Shown here: piece after piece, positions 16,104 to 24,035 of the stretch
Numbering within the stretch: the first letter of the stretch is position 1
How the letters are laid out: each line of letters opens with the position of its first letter
From: Desulfobulbaceae bacterium
Lineage (GTDB): Bacteria; Desulfobacterota; Desulfobulbia; Desulfobulbales; Desulfocapsaceae
Direction of reading: 5' to 3'
Length of the DNA stretch: 34,359 bases
NCBI GenBank assembly: GCA_009773475.1
Contig: WSXV01000006.1
Span: forward strand, 125,855-160,213
Position numbers and translations under genes: made by a program
The notes under the pieces: generated by a model
Seen by the model: only the letters and a program-made list of their open reading frames with translations
Told to the model about the DNA's origin: nothing
Databases searched by the model: none

Positions 16104-16110
16104 GCCTAAC
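16104..16110 (-). other. Integron core site at the start of the first cassette
   Basis: GTTAGGC on the minus strand lies 5 nt before the HEPN-like gene's start. It marks the recombination junction G|TTAGGC. The rest of a preceding attC or attI is not recognisable beyond it; an IS110 remnant begins within 40 bp. Confidence 0.65.
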
Positions 16111-16147
16111 AAGTAAATCACCAGAACCGTATATCACCCCATTTGTG

Positions 16148-16445
16148 GAGATATACAGAAAGATGGCATCATTTTAAAAAACATTGTCGAGGTCCTTCCA
16201 AAGTCCACATACTTCCAAATAACGTTGAAGGAGCATTTTTACCACTTATAGGCTATTCCCGGAATCGGCGATGTTCTGGCTCTGACAATCATACTGGGAA
16301 CCGGCTCCATAGAACGTTTTTCCAGAGTGTGAAACTTACCTCTCACTGTCGGTAAATGCCGACAGAGTGGATAAGCAATAATAAATCAAAAGGAGAAGGC
16401 AACAAGAAAAACGGCAAGGAGTATCTTGCCCGCCCAAGGGAATAG
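16148..16445 (+). pseudogene. Degenerate IS110-family transposase fragment
   Basis: Translation in broken frames gives the Transposase_20 signature AIPGIGDVLALTIILGTGSI followed by ERFSRV, preceded by an in-frame stop. After a frame change KGEGNKKNGKEYLA appears; both segments are typical of the C-terminal half of IS110/IS1111 transposases. At least one stop and two frameshifts make it non-functional. The segment starting GATATACAGAAAGATG is partly repeated at 22948. IS1111-type elements are known to target attC sites, which fits its place beside the integron core site. Confidence 0.7.
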
Positions 16446-16587
16446 ATTCTACTTGCCAAAGGGTCTTTTAATGAGTGGTTCCTTTTTTATTGGCCTGGCC
16501 TAAAGCTGCTTGCTCTATGTGCTTTTGCAATAACCCGTGATAAATTACCTGGCATCAGGTACATCCATACATATCGCATTCCCCGCA

Positions 16588-16728
16588 TTAATGAGCTGCA
16601 CGCTGAACCGCTTCTCCAGCTTTCTCAATGTCCTGACCAGCCCCGTGTATGGTGCTGCATCCTTGGATAAGCAATACCAGAGCCAATACCAACAGCATGG
16701 TTGTCGTTAGATTTTTCTTGATACGCAT
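16588..16728 (-). CDS. Entericidin-like small lipoprotein
   Basis: This 46-residue protein starts MRIKKNLTTTMLLVLALVLL and has the lipobox LIQGCS, with Cys24 as the lipidation site. It continues GAGQDIEKAGEAVQRAA, the amphipathic helix typical of entericidin A/B. Family members are membrane lipoproteins, described in enteric bacteria as a stress-related antidote/toxin pair; only one copy is present here. A strong AGAGGAGAAT ribosome site lies about 7 nt before the ATG. The gene stands alone between the IS110 remnant and hoxW, on the same strand as the hox operon. Confidence 0.85.
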   Translation of the reverse strand: MRIKKNLTTTMLLVLALVLLIQGCSTIHGAGQDIEKAGEAVQRAAH

Positions 16729-17040
16729 GACAAATTCTCCTCTGTTAAATGTTTAATGACTGTTAAGGTCCTGTTTTTTTTTTACGAAGTAGTGCGGTTT
16801 TGGTTTGGGGGTCGGACCACTGTAACTAAAATAGTTCTAAACAATTCTCAGCAATAGGTGTCTCTGTCTCCTGAATATCAACAAAAATATCACTCTGCGG
16901 CAATAGATGGCTCTTGGCAAGCTTCAGTGGGAAGACAATCTTGGTGAGTTAATCTTTTTCCTGAATATCTTTGGATTTGGTAGATAGGAAGTATCTTCAC
17001 CCTGAAAACTACTTGCATTGCGAGAACAATCTAACTTCAT
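16729..17040. other. Intergenic region between hoxW and the entericidin-like gene
   Basis: About 310 bp without a recognisable gene. A run of ten or so T around 16778 is the only notable feature. It presumably holds the promoter of the small lipoprotein gene. Confidence 0.4.
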
Positions 17041-17484
17041 TTAAGTAATCCAATTGGACACTTGCCGAACAAGTTGTGGCAGAGAGGTCACTACTGCCTC
17101 GTTCAATCCCTCCCCCAACTCAAAACTTTCGGCTTCGACGGTGAAGAGCATTGCTCGCGGGGTGTGGCCGTAGAGCGCACCCGCCAGCGCCAGCAGAGTC
17201 CCTGGCCCGAAGTGGTGGGTGATGCCGCTGGGGGTGGTGGTGCAGGGGGCCAGGTCGCGCTGCGTGATACGCCCGGGCTGCCCGGCGGGGGCGCATGCGT
17301 CAATGAAGGCCACGCTATCCACCTCGGCCAGGTCGGCGGCCAGGTCGGGGGTAAGCTGCTGGCAGGTCAGCACCGCCACGCCGGCGGGCAGCGCCAGGCG
17401 GCTCAATTCCTCGGCGGCGTAAATCCCCAGGCCGTCATCTTGCCGCAAAGTGTTGCCGTAGCCGATAATCAGAGTTTTTATCAT
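17041..17484 (-). CDS. hoxW: [NiFe]-hydrogenase maturation endopeptidase HoxW
   Basis: The 147-residue protein has the HyaD/HybD/HoxW protease signatures: GYGNTLRQDDGLG at the N-terminus (metal-binding acidic residue), the conserved Asp in AFIDAC and the His in HHFGPGTLLALAG. The family removes the C-terminal tail of the large subunit once nickel is inserted; HoxH upstream still carries such a tail after its DPCLACSTH motif. It is the last gene of the hox cluster, separated from hoxH by a 90-bp gap holding a double hairpin. No hyp genes are nearby, so the remaining maturation proteins must be encoded elsewhere. Confidence 0.88.
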   Translation of the reverse strand: MIKTLIIGYGNTLRQDDGLGIYAAEELSRLALPAGVAVLTCQQLTPDLAADLAEVDSVAFIDACAPAGQPGRITQRDLAPCTTTPSGITHHFGPGTLLALAGALYGHTPRAMLFTVEAESFELGEGLNEAVVTSLPQLVRQVSNWIT

Positions 17485-17504
17485 TATCTGGAGAAAACCC
17501 GAAG

Positions 17505-17570
17505 AACCACGGAAGCCACGGAAGAAAACCTGCTTTTGTCTTTTTCCGTGGTTCTGTGTGTTCCGTGGTT
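17505..17570. repeat. Nested inverted repeats between hoxH and hoxW
   Basis: Outer arms AACCACGGAA (17505-17514) and TTCCGTGGTT (17561-17570) and inner arms CCACGGAA (17516-17523) and TTCCGTGG (17544-17551) form a double hairpin. There is no T-tract on the minus strand after it, so it may stabilise or space the transcript rather than end it. Confidence 0.7.
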
Positions 17571-17574
17571 AATT

Positions 17575-18996
17575 TCAGCGCGTCATGCTATCAATCAACT
17601 GCCCATTGGGGGCTAATAACTCGATTTGCATGAGCATGTGGCCGTCGGCGTGGGTAGAGCAGGCCAGACAGGGGTCGAAGGCGCGGATGACGGCTTCGAC
17701 GCGGTTGAGCATGCCTTCGGTCAGCTTGTCGGCACGAACGTAGTAGCGGGCGACTTGCAGTACGCCGCGATTCATGGCCAGGTTGTTGTTGCCCGAGGCG
17801 ATGATCAGATTGGCCGATTCGATCAGGCCGTCTTCGTTGACCTTGTAGTGGTGGAAGAGCGTGCCGCGCGGCGCTTCGCTGACGCCGACGCCTTCCAGGT
17901 TGTTGACCTCGGCGTGGGCGCGCACTTTCTTGGAAAGAATTTCTGGGTCGTTGAGCAGTTGCTCGATGCGCTCTATGCCGTACAAAATTTCAATCAGGCG
18001 GGCATAGTGGTAGTGGAACGAACTAAGCACGGCGCCCGTATCCAGGCATTTGAACTCGGCCAATTCCTGGTCGGCTTCGGGCGTGCCGCACTGGTTGACG
18101 ATGTTCAGGCGGGCCAGTGGGCCGACGCGGTACATGCCGTCGTTGTAGCCCAGGGGCTTGTAATAGGGCGATTTGAGATAGCTCCACGGCTCGACGGCCT
18201 CACCGATGTAGGCGGAGTATTCATCGGGGGCGAGTTGGTCGGCCAGGATGCTGCCGCTGGCGGTGACGACGCGGATTCTGCCGTCGTAGTGTTCGAGCTG
18301 CCCATCGGGCGAGACCAGCCCCAAAAACAGGCTGGGGAAATTGGCGAAGGTGCGGATGTATTCCTGGTAGTTGTTCAGGCTTTTCTTGTACCAATCGAGC
18401 GTGCGGCGGATGATGCCTTTGACTTCGGGGATTTCACTCAAAATCAGGTCGCGGGCGGTCGCTTCGAGTGGGCTGGCCACACCGCCGGGGACAATCCAGC
18501 CCGGATGGATTCGTTTGTTGGCCAGGCGTTCGATCACCTGTTGGCCGAAGCGGCGCAGACGCACGCCGTCACGCACGATCTGCGGGCTGTGTTCGAGGAG
18601 GCCAAACAGGTTGCGCTTGGCGGGGTCAGCGTCCATGCCGAGCAAGAGGTCGGGCGAGGAGAGATAAAAGAAGTTGAGGGCGTGCGACTGGATGATCTGC
18701 CCGAGGTTGATGATGCGGCGCAGGTCGATGGCGGTTGGCGGGATGCGCACGGCCAAAATCTGGTCGCAGGCCTTCGACGAGGCAATCAGGTGGCTGACCG
18801 GGCAAATGCCGCAGGTGCGGGCGGTGAGCGAGGGCATTTCGTAGAAGGGGCGGCCTTCCATGAATTTCTCGAAGCCGCGCAACTGGGTAACATGCACCTG
18901 GGCGTCTTGCACGGAACCATCGTCGTTGACGAAGATGCTGACCTTGGCGTGGCCCTCGATGCGGGTAACTTGTTCGATGACGATTTTTTTGGTCAT
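17575..18996 (-). CDS. hoxH: NAD-linked [NiFe]-hydrogenase large subunit HoxH
   Basis: The protein carries both nickel-ligand motifs: [10 protein letters not shown] near residue 60 and DPCLACSTH near the C-terminus. A short tail of about 25 residues follows the final His, as in unprocessed precursors cut by HoxW. Other group 3 signatures are [14 protein letters not shown] and [18 protein letters not shown]. It holds the Ni-Fe active site that interconverts H2 with protons and electrons. The 473-residue length matches HoxH. It follows hoxY after only 2 bp on the minus strand. The base composition appears higher in G+C than the modABC or core genes, consistent with transfer. Confidence 0.95.
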   Translation of the reverse strand: MTKKIVIEQVTRIEGHAKVSIFVNDDGSVQDAQVHVTQLRGFEKFMEGRPFYEMPSLTARTCGICPVSHLIASSKACDQILAVRIPPTAIDLRRIINLGQIIQSHALNFFYLSSPDLLLGMDADPAKRNLFGLLEHSPQIVRDGVRLRRFGQQVIERLANKRIHPGWIVPGGVASPLEATARDLILSEIPEVKGIIRRTLDWYKKSLNNYQEYIRTFANFPSLFLGLVSPDGQLEHYDGRIRVVTASGSILADQLAPDEYSAYIGEAVEPWSYLKSPYYKPLGYNDGMYRVGPLARLNIVNQCGTPEADQELAEFKCLDTGAVLSSFHYHYARLIEILYGIERIEQLLNDPEILSKKVRAHAEVNNLEGVGVSEAPRGTLFHHYKVNEDGLIESANLIIASGNNNLAMNRGVLQVARYYVRADKLTEGMLNRVEAVIRAFDPCLACSTHADGHMLMQIELLAPNGQLIDSMTR

Positions 18997-18998
18997 GG

Positions 18999-19574
18999 CT
19001 ACGCTCCGAAGCGGGTCTTGTCCATCAGGTTGGGGGTGCGGCCGGCGATCAGTTCGCTCAGGGCGAAGAAGATCGTATCTGCCGAGGGCGGGCAGCCGGG
19101 GATGAAGACATCCACCTTGACACAGTTGTGCAACGGCAAGGCACGCGGCAGCAGCGGCGGCACGCTCTCGACCGGGATTTGCAGGTTGAGTGCTTCCTTG
19201 TCGAGATAGACGGCCTTGAGTGTCTCTTCCACGCCGAAAGGGTTGCGCATCGAGGGGATGTTGGCGGTGATGGCGCAGTCGCCAAAGGCTACCAGGGTCT
19301 TCGTGCGGGCGCGGATTTTTTTGAGCTTGTGCAGGTCTTCTTCGGTGCCGAGGGCGCCTTCAACCAAGGTGATGTCCACGTCTTCGGGAAATACCTTCAC
19401 ATCCACCAGCGGGCTGAAAACCATTTCCACCAACTCAGAGAGTTCGATCAGGCGCTCGTCAATATCGAGGAACGACATGTGGCAGCCTGAGCAGCCGTCG
19501 AGCCAGATGGTCGCCAGGCGCAGCTTTTCTTGTTTATGGGTAGCTTTTTTCTCGCTCATTTCTTCGCTCGTCAT
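18999..19574 (-). CDS. hoxY: NAD-linked [NiFe]-hydrogenase small subunit HoxY
   Basis: The 191-residue protein has the proximal [4Fe-4S] ligands in [17 protein letters not shown] and IPGCPPSAD. It pairs with HoxH and passes electrons to HoxU/HoxF. It lacks the twin-arginine signal of membrane hydrogenases, so the complex is cytoplasmic. The start at 19574 overlaps the hoxU stop (ATGA) and has AAAGGA upstream; a longer frame to 19691 is only the overlapping read-through into hoxU. Confidence 0.93.
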   Translation of the reverse strand: MTSEEMSEKKATHKQEKLRLATIWLDGCSGCHMSFLDIDERLIELSELVEMVFSPLVDVKVFPEDVDITLVEGALGTEEDLHKLKKIRARTKTLVAFGDCAITANIPSMRNPFGVEETLKAVYLDKEALNLQIPVESVPPLLPRALPLHNCVKVDVFIPGCPPSADTIFFALSELIAGRTPNLMDKTRFGA

Positions 19575-20296
19575 TTCTTTAATCCTTTGCGGCGCATCAC
19601 TAGGTAGGGCAGGAAGTGTCGTTGTTTGGCCATCTCGGCCACCGACTTGCCTTTTTCGGCCAGCGCCCCCGTCGGGCAGACGTGGACGCACTTACCGCAG
19701 TTTGTACAGGTAGCCGATTCACCCCAGCGGCCATCGAAATCGGTGATGACCAGGGTTTTGATGCCCCGGTTGCGTAAATCACGGGTGTGGGCGCCTTCGA
19801 TCTCATCACAAACCCGCACGCAGCGACCGCACAAAATACAGCGGTTGTGATCCACCTCGTACCTGGGGTGCGAACCATCCAGGCGGAAGCGCGGGTGCAG
19901 GTAGCCGTAGCGGATGTGATCGACGCCCAGGCGCTGCGCCATCGCTTGCAACTCGCAGTGACCGTTGGTCACGCACACGGCGCAGATGTGGTTGCGTTCG
20001 GAGAAGAGCAACTCGACGATCATCCGGCGGTACTTGAGCAGGCGCTCGCTGTCGGTGACGATTTCCATGCCTTCATCGGGTTTCGCCACGCAAGATGGCA
20101 CCATGCGGTTCGTCCCGCCGATTTCGACCATGCACAGGCGGCACTGGCCGGTGGGGGTCAGGCCTTCAAGGTTGCACAGTGTGGGGATGTCAATGCCGTT
20201 CTGGCGAGCCACATCGAGTATGGTTTCGTCCTCGGTGGCGCTGACGGGCTTGCCGTCAATGGTAAAGGTCTTGATCAATGGTGTCGTGGGGCTCAT
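19571..20296 (-). CDS. hoxU: Hydrogenase diaphorase subunit HoxU (NuoG-like)
   Basis: The 241-residue iron-sulfur protein has, in order, a plant-type [2Fe-2S] domain ([15 protein letters not shown]), a His-Cys3 cluster motif ([12 protein letters not shown]), and two ferredoxin-like cluster motifs ([11 protein letters not shown] and [15 protein letters not shown]). This is the layout of HoxU and of the N-terminus of NuoG. It wires HoxY to the flavin subunit HoxF. Start and stop overlap the neighbouring genes by 4 nt on both sides, showing a tightly coupled operon. Confidence 0.93.
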   Translation of the reverse strand: MSPTTPLIKTFTIDGKPVSATEDETILDVARQNGIDIPTLCNLEGLTPTGQCRLCMVEIGGTNRMVPSCVAKPDEGMEIVTDSERLLKYRRMIVELLFSERNHICAVCVTNGHCELQAMAQRLGVDHIRYGYLHPRFRLDGSHPRYEVDHNRCILCGRCVRVCDEIEGAHTRDLRNRGIKTLVITDFDGRWGESATCTNCGKCVHVCPTGALAEKGKSVAEMAKQRHFLPYLVMRRKGLKK

Positions 20297-21921
20297 AGGG
20301 CCTCCTCAGGGGGAGCAGCCACAGAAGGCTGTATTTTTTCCAGGTATTCGTGGCGGAAATAGCGCAAGGTGCTGAGGATCGGGTTGGGGGCCGCCTGGCC
20401 GAGTCCGCACAGGCTGGTGTTGCGCATCAGGTCGCACAGCTCTTCGAGCGTGGTCAGGTCTTCTTCGGTGGCGATGCCGGCCTGGAATTTGCCCAACAGG
20501 TTGTACAGTTGGACCGTTCCGACCCGGCAGGGGGCGCACTTTCCACACGATTCTTCCATGCTGAACTCCATGAAAAAGCGCGCCATGTCAATCATGTTCG
20601 AGCTATCGTCAATGACGACCATGCCGCCCGAACCCATCATCGAGCCAAGATTTTTCAGCGATTCGTAATCTACCGGGGTATCGAGATGCTCGGCAGGGAT
20701 GCAGCCGCCCGACGGGCCGCCGGTCTGTACGGCCTTAAATTTGCGCCCGTTGGGGATGCCGCCGCCGATGTCGTAGATAATCTCGCGCAGCGTGATGCCC
20801 ATCGGCACTTCGATCAGGCCGGTGTTGGTGATCTTGCCGGTCAGGGCAAACACTTTCGTCCCCTTGCTTTTCTCGGTACCGATGCGGGCGAACCAGGCCC
20901 CGCCGTTGTTGATGATGCCGGGGATATTGGCGAAGGTCTCGACGTTGTTGACCAGCGTGGGCTTCCCAAACAGGCCGGATTGTGCCGGGTAAGGCGGGCG
21001 TAAGCGCGGCATGCCGCGGTTGCCCTCAATCGAATTGAGCAGAGCGGTTTCCTCACCGCAGACGAAAGCCCCTGCCCCAAGGCGTACCTCCACCCGGAAG
21101 TTGAACGGCGTGCCGCAGATTGCCTGGCCGATAAGACCCATCTTTTCGGCGGCCTTGATGGCGCTCTTGACGCGTTTAATTGCCAGCGGATATTCGGCGC
21201 GCACATAAACGTAACCCTGGCTTGCTCCCACGGCGAAGGCAGCAATCGCCATGCCCTCCAGGACGCGGTGCGGGTCGCTTTCGAGTACGGAGCGATCCAT
21301 AAATGCGCCGGGGTCGCCTTCGTCGGCGTTGCAGACCACATACTTTAGTTCGCCTGGCACTTTGGCCACTGTGCTCCATTTCAGGCCGGTGGGATAGCCC
21401 GCACCGCCGCGCCCGCGCAGGCCGCTGTGGAGCACTTCCTGGACCACTTCGGCGGAAGTCATCTCGGTGATGGCTTTAATCAGAGCCGTGTAACCGCCAA
21501 CGGCGATGTAATCGTTGACACGTTCGGGGTCAATCACGCCCGTATTTTCGAGGACGTTCCTTTCCTGACGGGAGAAGAAGGGCTGCAGCGTGTCAATTCG
21601 CTTCTCAACCTGGGGTTTCTCATCCAAAAGGCTGACCAGCACGGCCACGCCTTCTTCGGGTGTCATCTCACGATAGAGCAAACCAAGCGGCTGCACCGAA
21701 AGGATCGGCCCGGAAGCACACAGCCCCATACAGCCAACTTGCTTGACCTTGATTTCGTTTTGCAGGCCGCGCTCCCTCACTTCGGCTTCGATGGCAGTGG
21801 CGATGGCATCCGAGCAGGACGACATACAGCCGGTGCCAGTGCAGATGTCCAGGCAGTAGCGATATTTTTTTGCGTCCTCCGCTTCTTGGGCGGCAAGGGC
21901 TATCAATTCTTCATTCGTCAT
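20293..21921 (-). CDS. hoxF: Hydrogenase diaphorase subunit HoxF (NuoF-like)
   Basis: The 542-residue protein begins with a thioredoxin-like [2Fe-2S] domain ([10 protein letters not shown], then [11 protein letters not shown]). The NuoF core follows, with the NAD-binding [12 protein letters not shown], the FMN-binding segment [13 protein letters not shown] and the C-terminal [4Fe-4S] motif [10 protein letters not shown]. It holds FMN and exchanges electrons with NAD(H). Length and domains fit HoxF of bidirectional hydrogenases; NADP-linked HndC is a related alternative. The start lies within the hoxE end and has GGGAG upstream. Confidence 0.94.
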   Translation of the reverse strand: MTNEELIALAAQEAEDAKKYRYCLDICTGTGCMSSCSDAIATAIEAEVRERGLQNEIKVKQVGCMGLCASGPILSVQPLGLLYREMTPEEGVAVLVSLLDEKPQVEKRIDTLQPFFSRQERNVLENTGVIDPERVNDYIAVGGYTALIKAITEMTSAEVVQEVLHSGLRGRGGAGYPTGLKWSTVAKVPGELKYVVCNADEGDPGAFMDRSVLESDPHRVLEGMAIAAFAVGASQGYVYVRAEYPLAIKRVKSAIKAAEKMGLIGQAICGTPFNFRVEVRLGAGAFVCGEETALLNSIEGNRGMPRLRPPYPAQSGLFGKPTLVNNVETFANIPGIINNGGAWFARIGTEKSKGTKVFALTGKITNTGLIEVPMGITLREIIYDIGGGIPNGRKFKAVQTGGPSGGCIPAEHLDTPVDYESLKNLGSMMGSGGMVVIDDSSNMIDMARFFMEFSMEESCGKCAPCRVGTVQLYNLLGKFQAGIATEEDLTTLEELCDLMRNTSLCGLGQAAPNPILSTLRYFRHEYLEKIQPSVAAPPEEAL

Positions 21922-22417
21922 GGCTCATCCACTCCCGAATTCTTGTTTTCATCTGGTCTGGGGAAAGGCGGCCAACCACCTTGCCATCCAGGATCATTAC
22001 CGGGGCCAGGCCGCAGGCTCCCACGCAGCGCGCGACCACGAAGCTCAGCTTGCCGTCGGGGGTGGTCTGGCCCATTTCCAGGCCGTATTCTTCGCGCATG
22101 AACTCCACGACTTCTCCAGCACCCTTCACGTAACAGGCGGTGCCGGTGCAGAGCGAGATGACATGCTCGCCGAGCGGAATCATATTGAACAGGTTGTAGA
22201 ACGTCGCCACACCGAAGACTTTGCTGGGCGGCACGTTCAGGCTGTTGGCTACATATTCCAGGGCCTCGCCACTGACGTGGCCGAACGATTCCTGAATGGT
22301 GTGCAGGGTTTCAATCAGCGCCGTGGGTGAGTAACCCTGCTTGCGCATGGTCACATCTACGATCTTCCAGCGTTTGTCGTCGGCGGGTGGGGCAATTTTG
22401 CGGTTTGTAATCAACAT
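21911..22417 (-). CDS. hoxE: Hydrogenase diaphorase subunit HoxE (NuoE-like)
   Basis: The protein belongs to the thioredoxin-like [2Fe-2S] family (NuoE/HoxE), with ligands in [10 protein letters not shown] and [10 protein letters not shown]. The helical N-terminal part includes [15 protein letters not shown] and the segment [12 protein letters not shown]. HoxE is the fifth subunit of bidirectional hydrogenases, thought to aid electron exchange with the diaphorase. The ATG at 22417 gives 168 residues; a TTG at 22483 would add 22 residues of unlikely sequence. It is the first gene of the operon hoxEFUYHW, so the promoter should lie in 22420-22560. Confidence 0.92.
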   Translation of the reverse strand: MLITNRKIAPPADDKRWKIVDVTMRKQGYSPTALIETLHTIQESFGHVSGEALEYVANSLNVPPSKVFGVATFYNLFNMIPLGEHVISLCTGTACYVKGAGEVVEFMREEYGLEMGQTTPDGKLSFVVARCVGACGLAPVMILDGKVVGRLSPDQMKTRIREWMSHDE

Positions 22418-22483
22418 AAGCGCTTTGTAAAGTTGGTAGGTGATAGATGGGTGATGGCAAGGCGATAAGTCATCGCTTTCCAA

Positions 22484-22940
22484 GGGGGTCCTGAAAAAAA
22501 CAAACCCTGATCGAAGTCGCTCGATTTACGCTTGAAATTGTATCTTTTCCAGGTCGATCTCGCAAGATTATGTTTGTTCAACCCTATCCTCCTGACAGGT
22601 ACCATGCCTTCTCTGTCCACTTACTGATCCACTCCGATTTTACCGAACTACAGCATCACAATGATTTTTTGCTACAGATAAATCAGCAGTTTGATATCAT
22701 TTTGTTTCAATCAAGCGTTCTTCCGGCATCACTTACCCGTTCCTTGCAATCACAGCGTTTGCACAACAATAAATGGTTCCTCATATTCATGGCAACCATC
22801 ATCATACAGCTGAATAACTGTCTCAACCGTTTGGGGAAAAGGTGGTGCCCATTCCCGCTTTGAACAAGTGAAGCACGTGCAGGAACACCTCCATTGGTGA
22901 AAGCTTACAAGTTATTCTGCTGACCTTTAGATCTCCCTTG
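22484..22940. other. Region upstream of the hox operon, no gene recognised
   Basis: It must contain the hox promoter. A 97-codon plus-strand frame from 22570 has good length but no signature, an odd composition and no ribosome site, so I leave it out. The sequence is A+T-rich and looks like decayed DNA next to the IS remnants. Confidence 0.4.
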
Positions 22941-22943
22941 ATT

Positions 22944-23030
22944 GGGATGATATACAGAAAGATGACATATTCTAGAGACCTTTGCCAAGGTTTCTATCAA
23001 AGGCAACATATTTCCAAAGTATTGACGATA
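22944..23030 (+). pseudogene. Possible second IS110-like remnant
   Basis: GATATACAGAAAGATG here is identical to the start of the IS110 remnant at 16150. Similarity continues with gaps for about 60 bp, including CAAAG and ACATAYTTCCAAA. The rest of the transposase is not visible. The two copies are in the same orientation and lie either side of the hox operon. Confidence 0.4.
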
Positions 23031-23144
23031 TATCACATAACATCCGCACCAAACTACTACATACCAAAGTTTCGTTAACGAAGCATGACAAACCGGCTCA
23101 ATGCGATAAGTACCAAGAAATCCGTTAAGAACAAACCCATTCTC

Positions 23145-23180
23145 AAAGCCCCCAGGCTATAAGGTCATGGGGCTTTTTTA
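23145..23180 (+). terminator. Intrinsic terminator
   Basis: AAAGCCCC (23145-23152) pairs with GGGGCTTT (23169-23176), followed by more T residues. No intact gene precedes it on the plus strand, so it may be left from a lost gene. Confidence 0.6.
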
Positions 23181-23205
23181 TTCCCCAACCCAAAAGGAGG
23201 AACCC

Positions 23206-23268
23206 ATGCCTGTATTGACAGATCCCGATAAACTTGATGAGAATCGACGTGTAACAATGAGCCATTAA
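23206..23268 (+). CDS. Very short open frame with strong ribosome site, probably a truncated gene
   Basis: AAAGGAGG lies just before an ATG that opens a 20-codon frame, MPVLTDPDKLDENRRVTMSH. The ribosome site is much better than for most genes here, but the product is too short to classify. It is probably the start of a gene cut off by the insertion-sequence debris that follows at 23350. Confidence 0.3.
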   Translation: MPVLTDPDKLDENRRVTMSH

Positions 23269-23349
23269 AAGAGGAAATCAGCGTTCAAAATTGACCCACC
23301 TCAGCCCATGCTCTATCCTCTCTGAAATCAACCAGAGGGAGAGAATTAA

Positions 23350-23645
23350 ATGGAGATGCTGAACGTGGAAACAACCCGTAAAGTTCGTTAGGCCCATTTT
23401 AGAGACGGGAAAGGAGCTCGTGAGATAGGCCGCGTTTTGAACCTTTCCCGCAATACCCTCAGAAATATCATCCGGAGCTAAATAAACGACCAGAAGGATA
23501 CGAAGGTGGCTACGATGCCGTCCTTAGTTATGTTGGTATCAGGCAACGAAAGCTGGAGAATCAAGAATCAATAACTGAAAAACACTGCCTGGGGGCAATT
23601 TTCACTGCCGAGGGACATCAACTAAGCTGGACTGGAAGATCCTGA
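23350..23645 (+). pseudogene. istA: Degenerate IS21-family transposase (istA) remnant
   Basis: From the ATG at 23350, translation gives METLN-like residues, then ETTRKVR, a stop, AHFRDGKGAREIGRVL and NLSRNTLRNIIRS. This is the N-terminal helix-turn-helix of IstA. After a frame change PEGYEGGYDAVLSYV appears, also typical. Internal stops and at least one frameshift make it inactive. No istB is visible. It shows that the zone between hox and mod has been a target for insertions. Confidence 0.7.
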
Positions 23646-23657
23646 GGGGAATGCCTT

Positions 23658-23873
23658 TTGAATCCAGCAGAGGAAATAAATGCCACGAACGATGACAATA
23701 TCTTAGAAAGAGCGAAGCATTTCCTTCAACTCACTCCCGTAGAAATTCTTAAAACACCGGCGGCCCTTCAATTTTGTAAAAAAGGTTACAATCAGCGTAT
23801 TTTTCGTACATCATGGCTCAGGCGCTATTTTTCTCTAAGCAGAAAGATAGCCAAGAACGCCTCATACAAATGA
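23658..23873 (+). CDS. Hypothetical 71-residue protein, doubtful
   Basis: A TTG-initiated frame with GAGGGG about 9 nt upstream encodes a basic protein ending in WLRRYFSLSRKIAKNASYK. I recognise no family. It directly follows the istA remnant and may be decayed coding sequence rather than a gene. Confidence 0.25.
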   Translation: MNPAEEINATNDDNILERAKHFLQLTPVEILKTPAALQFCKKGYNQRIFRTSWLRRYFSLSRKIAKNASYK

Positions 23874-23935
23874 CCAACTCATTGAAAACACTTGTTAATA
23901 GTTGATAATTGGTTATTTCAAACAACTTGGCACGT

Positions 23936-23952
23936 AACTTGATATTCAAGTT
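23936..23952. promoter_or_regulatory. Inverted repeat upstream of modE
   Basis: AACTTGA (23936-23942) and TCAAGTT (23946-23952) form a perfect palindrome with a 3-bp spacer, 11 bp before the larger palindrome. It may be a second operator. Confidence 0.5.
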
Positions 23953-23963
23953 GCAAATATTCG

Positions 23964-24000
23964 CCTGTTACGTTATTCATATTTCGAATAACGTAACAGG
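23964..24000. promoter_or_regulatory. Candidate ModE operator, perfect 15-bp inverted repeat
   Basis: CCTGTTACGTTATTC (23964-23978) and GAATAACGTAACAGG (23986-24000) are exact inverted copies separated by 7 bp. The inner part has CGTTAT and ATAACG, spaced almost as in the Escherichia coli ModE site before modA. The palindrome ends 35 bp before the modE start, consistent with autoregulation of the modEABC genes. Confidence 0.65.
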
Positions 24001-24035
24001 TCGGTAATACTGCAGACAAGAACAAAAGGGGAAAA

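Noticed and set aside
17626..19209. 527-codon plus-strand open frame
   Set aside because: It lies antisense to hoxH and hoxY, both with complete motifs. Its length results from the G+C-rich codon bias; no domain or ribosome site supports it.
22570..22863. 97-codon plus-strand frame upstream of hoxE
   Set aside because: No ribosome site, no recognisable motif and a composition like decayed intergenic DNA.
23930..23946. Sigma-54-like TTGGCAC-N5-TTGAT before modE
   Set aside because: The GC of the -12 element is replaced by GA, and no activator gene is nearby; the palindromes explain the region better.
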